This document shows positions 31,268-33,264 of a DNA stretch of 33,264 bases, piece after piece (position 1 is the stretch's first letter; the number at the start of each line of letters is the position of its first letter). The DNA is taken from assembly GCF_023242965.2 (NCBI RefSeq), contig NZ_JALKFU020000011.1, positions 1 to 33,264 of the forward strand. Direction: 5' to 3'. This DNA is from Frankia sp. AgKG'84/4. Lineage in GTDB: Bacteria; Actinomycetota; Actinomycetes; Frankiales; Frankiaceae. A program made the position numbers and the translations under genes. Below the pieces are notes generated by a model. It saw nothing but the letters and a program-made list of their open reading frames with translations, was not told the origin of the DNA and did no database searches.

Positions 31268-31999
31268 GTGCCGGTGTATCGCGACGAAGGGGTCGTCCTG
31301 CGAACGACTCCTCTCGCCGAGGCTGACCGCATCATCACCGTGCTCACTCGTCGCACCGGCCGGGTGCGGGCCGTCGCCAAGGGTGTGCGCAAGACGTCCT
31401 CGCGGTTCGGCTCCCGGCTGGAGCCCGGCACGTATGTCGACCTGATGCTGCATTCCGGCCGGTCGCTGGACACGGTCACGCAGGCCGACATCATTTCCCC
31501 CTATGGGACGACGATCGCGCTCGACTACGCCCGGCACACCGCGGCGGCCGTGATGCTGGAGACCGCCGAGCGGCTGACCAGTGAGGAGCGGGAGCCGGCG
31601 CTGCGGCTGTTCCTGCTGCTCGTCGGGGGCCTGCGCACGCTCGCGGCGGGTGAGCGGCCGGCTCCGCTGGTGCTCGACGCCTACCTGCTGCGCTCGCTGG
31701 CGGTGTCCGGATATGGCATGGCGCTGGACGACTGCGCCCGGTGCGGGGAGCCGGGTCAGCACCTGTCGCTGACCGTCGGGGGCGGCGGCGTAGTCTGCGC
31801 CCAATGTCGGCCACATGGCGCGGCGTCGGTCTCGGCGGGGGCGGTGCGGCTGCTGACGGATCTGCTGCGCGGCGACTGGGATGGGGCGCTGCGCAGTGAC
31901 CTCCGGTCCCGGCGGGAGGCAGGTGGCATCGTCGCCGCCTATCTCCAGTGGCATCTCGAGCGAGGGCTGCGCGCGTTGCCGCATCTGGAACGAGCTTGA
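31268..31999 (+). CDS. recO: DNA repair protein RecO
   Basis: A 243-residue recombination mediator that, with RecR, loads RecA onto SSB-coated DNA in gap repair. The N-terminal OB fold starts VPVYRDEGVVLRTTPLAEADRIITVLTRRTGRVRAVAKGVRKTSSRFGSRLEPG. A helical domain and a zinc-binding site, Cys156-X2-Cys159 and Cys177-X2-Cys180 (CARC, CAQC), follow. The GTG at 31268 fits the family start, although the frame is open to 30998. It lies upstream of uppS (204-base gap) in the same order as in Mycobacterium. Confidence 0.95.
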   Translation: MPVYRDEGVVLRTTPLAEADRIITVLTRRTGRVRAVAKGVRKTSSRFGSRLEPGTYVDLMLHSGRSLDTVTQADIISPYGTTIALDYARHTAAAVMLETAERLTSEEREPALRLFLLLVGGLRTLAAGERPAPLVLDAYLLRSLAVSGYGMALDDCARCGEPGQHLSLTVGGGGVVCAQCRPHGAASVSAGAVRLLTDLLRGDWDGALRSDLRSRREAGGIVAAYLQWHLERGLRALPHLERA

Positions 32000-32203
32000 C
32001 GTGGCCGCCTCCGCGCGTGCGGGCCAGCGGGGGACGCGCTGTAGGCCGACGAGGGCGGACATGGTGAGGTGGACGGCGACAGTGGGCGCTCCCCGCGCGA
32101 TCCGGGCGTCCGCAGGGGGACGATGTGGCAGGCGATGGCAGGTACCAGTGCAACGGATGACGACGGCTCGGCGCAGCCCTGGCCCGATCTGGGGAGGTAG
32201 GCC

Positions 32204-33001
32204 GTGACTGTGCGCAATGAGCTGGGGGCGCGGTTCCGGGACCCGCACCCTCACCCGTCAGGCGCCCGGCCCCCGGCGATGCCGGCCAGCCTGGTCCCGA
32301 AGCACGTGGGCATCGTCATGGACGGTAACGGCCGCTGGGCGAAGCGGCGCGGCCTGGCCCGGACGAAGGGTCACGAGGCCGGCGAGGACGCCCTGTTCGA
32401 CTGCGTCGAGGGGGCCATCGAACTCGGTGTGCGGTGGCTGTCGGTCTACGCCTTCTCGACGGAGAACTGGAAGCGCTCGCCCGACGAGGTGGCGTTCCTG
32501 ATGCGCTTCACCGACGGCGTGTTCGGCCGGCGCATCGACGACATGGACGCCCTCGGCGTGCGGGTGCGCTGGGCGGGGCGGCGCCCGCGGCTGTGGGGCA
32601 GCGTCATCCGCCGGCTGGAGTCCGCCGAGCAGCTCACCCGGGACAACGACCGGCTCACGCTGGTGATGTGCGTGAACTACGGCGGTCGGGCGGAGATCGC
32701 GGACGCGGCGGCGGCGATCGCCCGCGACGTGCGCGACGGTCGCCTGCGCGCCGACCGGATCGACGAGGCGACGGTCAGCCGCTACCTCGACGAGCCCGAC
32801 ATGCCCAACCTGGACCTGGTCATCCGGACGTCCGGTGAGCAGCGGCTGAGCAACTTCCTGCTCTGGCAGGCCGCGTACGCCGAGTTCTCCTTCGTCGACA
32901 CGCTGTGGCCGGATTTCGACCGCCGCGACCTGTGGTCGGCCTGCCAGGACTTCGCCCGGCGCGACCGGCGCTACGGCGGCACGGTCGCGCACCGTGCCTG
33001 A
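32204..33001 (+). CDS. uppS: Isoprenyl diphosphate synthase (UppS/cis-prenyltransferase)
   Basis: A 265-residue cis-prenyltransferase that condenses isopentenyl diphosphate with an allylic diphosphate to make the lipid carrier for cell wall synthesis. The signature HVGIVMDGNGRWAKRRGL contains the catalytic Asp40; further motifs are GVRWLSVYAFSTENWKRSP, MCVNYGGRAEI and DLVIRTSGEQRLSNFLLWQAAYAEF with ending DTLWPDF. The GTG at 32204 is preceded by GGGGAGG with a 6-base gap. The preceding 204 bases (32000-32203) show no other gene. Actinobacteria often have two such synthases of different chain length; the product length cannot be judged here. Confidence 0.96.
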   Translation: MTVRNELGARFRDPHPHPSGARPPAMPASLVPKHVGIVMDGNGRWAKRRGLARTKGHEAGEDALFDCVEGAIELGVRWLSVYAFSTENWKRSPDEVAFLMRFTDGVFGRRIDDMDALGVRVRWAGRRPRLWGSVIRRLESAEQLTRDNDRLTLVMCVNYGGRAEIADAAAAIARDVRDGRLRADRIDEATVSRYLDEPDMPNLDLVIRTSGEQRLSNFLLWQAAYAEFSFVDTLWPDFDRRDLWSACQDFARRDRRYGGTVAHRA

Positions 33002-33264
33002 CGCTCCGGTCGGCGCTGGCGACCGGGTCGGTGCTGGCGACCGGGTCGGTGCTGGCGATCCGGTCGGTGCTGGCGATCCGGTCGGTGCTGGTGGCCCAGC
33101 CGGCCCGGGAGACTCGGCCGACGGCAAGGCATTCCTGGGCGATTCGGCCGGACTGGCAGATTCGGCCGGGTCGGTGCAGCGGGCCGGGTCGGTGCAGCCG
33201 GCCGGGTCGGTGCAGCCGGCCGGGTCGGTGCAGCCGGGCCGACCGGTGGTGCCGGGTGCATGGG
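32994..33264 (+). CDS. Partial repeat-rich reading frame overlapping uppS stop (runs off the window)
   Basis: A GTG at 32994 overlaps the uppS stop region and the frame stays open for 90 codons to the window edge. It encodes an Ala/Gly/Val/Asp-rich, low-complexity segment with five VGAGDR/P-type units and then four AGSVQP-type units. Overlap with uppS suggests translational coupling, and the repeat lengths are whole codons. I recognise no domain. The frame on the minus strand (32971-33261) is also open, giving Thr-Arg-Pro-Ala repeats, so strand is not certain; the plus strand is preferred on position. Confidence 0.4.
   Translation, partial: MPDAPVGAGDRVGAGDRVGAGDPVGAGDPVGAGGPAGPGDSADGKAFLGDSAGLADSAGSVQRAGSVQPAGSVQPAGSVQPGRPVVPGAW
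33009..33098 (+). repeat. Five 18-bp tandem repeats after uppS
   Basis: Units start at 33009, 33027, 33045, 33063 and 33081, with core GTCGGTGCTGGCGA and variation in the last codons; the fifth is degenerate at its end. In the plus frame from 32994 they encode V-G-A-G-D-R/P. Confidence 0.9.
33165..33236 (+). repeat. Four 18-bp tandem repeats near the window end
   Basis: Four units starting at 33165, 33183, 33201 and 33219 share GCCGGGTCGGTGCAG followed by CGG or CCG. Except for one base in the first unit they are identical. In the plus frame they encode A-G-S-V-Q-R/P. The unit differs in sequence from the array just before it. Confidence 0.93.

Noticed and set aside
32971-33261. Minus-strand Thr-Arg-Pro-Ala repeat frame at the window end
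   Set aside because: It is open only because the DNA repeats are codon-sized; it would run into the uppS 3' end, and the plus frame coupled to uppS is better placed. Not excluded entirely.

Overview
The window is a gene-dense, very GC-rich stretch of chromosome from an actinomycete. GTG and TTG starts are common, coding regions have G or C at almost every third position, and the run comEA-comEC-holA / rpsT / lepA-hemW-hrcA-dnaJ-rsmE-phoH-ybeY-corC-(cytidine deaminase-like)-era / recO-uppS is the actinobacterial arrangement known from Mycobacterium and Streptomyces. The style of the proteins suggests Frankia or a close relative; that is an inference, not proven. I see no tRNA, rRNA, CRISPR array, insertion sequence or prophage gene.

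Left part (1-12.4 kb), mixed metabolic and stress genes. On the minus strand are a beta-oxidation pair (3-hydroxyacyl-CoA dehydrogenase then acyl-CoA dehydrogenase), an AEC-type transporter and a small membrane protein. A non-haem diiron alkane monooxygenase (AlkB type) lies divergent to these, and a perfect 9+9 bp inverted repeat sits in front of it. Its 3' end overlaps, tail to tail, an uncharacterised actinobacterial protein. Next come an adenosine deaminase-fold protein that has lost most of its catalytic residues, a PlsC-type acyltransferase, an M50-like membrane protein, an SRAP/YedK abasic-site protein, a PtpB-like phosphatase, and a minus-strand group of YceI, a small ferredoxin and an HdeD/DUF308 membrane protein.

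Middle part (12.4-22.3 kb), DNA uptake, replication and translation. comEA, comEC, holA and a small membrane protein form one plus-strand unit. rpsT (S20) faces it and ends in a well-formed intrinsic terminator. lepA is followed by a GC hairpin, a doubtful small ORF, and hemW.

Right part (22.3-33.3 kb), heat-shock and housekeeping operon. A CIRCE operator precedes hrcA-dnaJ. rsmE follows closely, then phoH, ybeY, a CorC/HlyC-type CBS membrane protein, a cytidine deaminase-like protein without its zinc motif, and era, mostly overlapping or tightly spaced. A convergent Nudix hydrolase with a repeat-rich tail separates this from recO and uppS. The window ends inside a repeat-rich reading frame that overlaps the uppS stop.

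The most unusual items are the catalytically disarmed ADA-fold protein, the palindrome before alkB, the non-canonical cytidine deaminase-like protein in the era cluster, and a recurring pattern of short in-frame tandem repeats (15, 18 or 6 bp) in disordered tails of several unrelated proteins.
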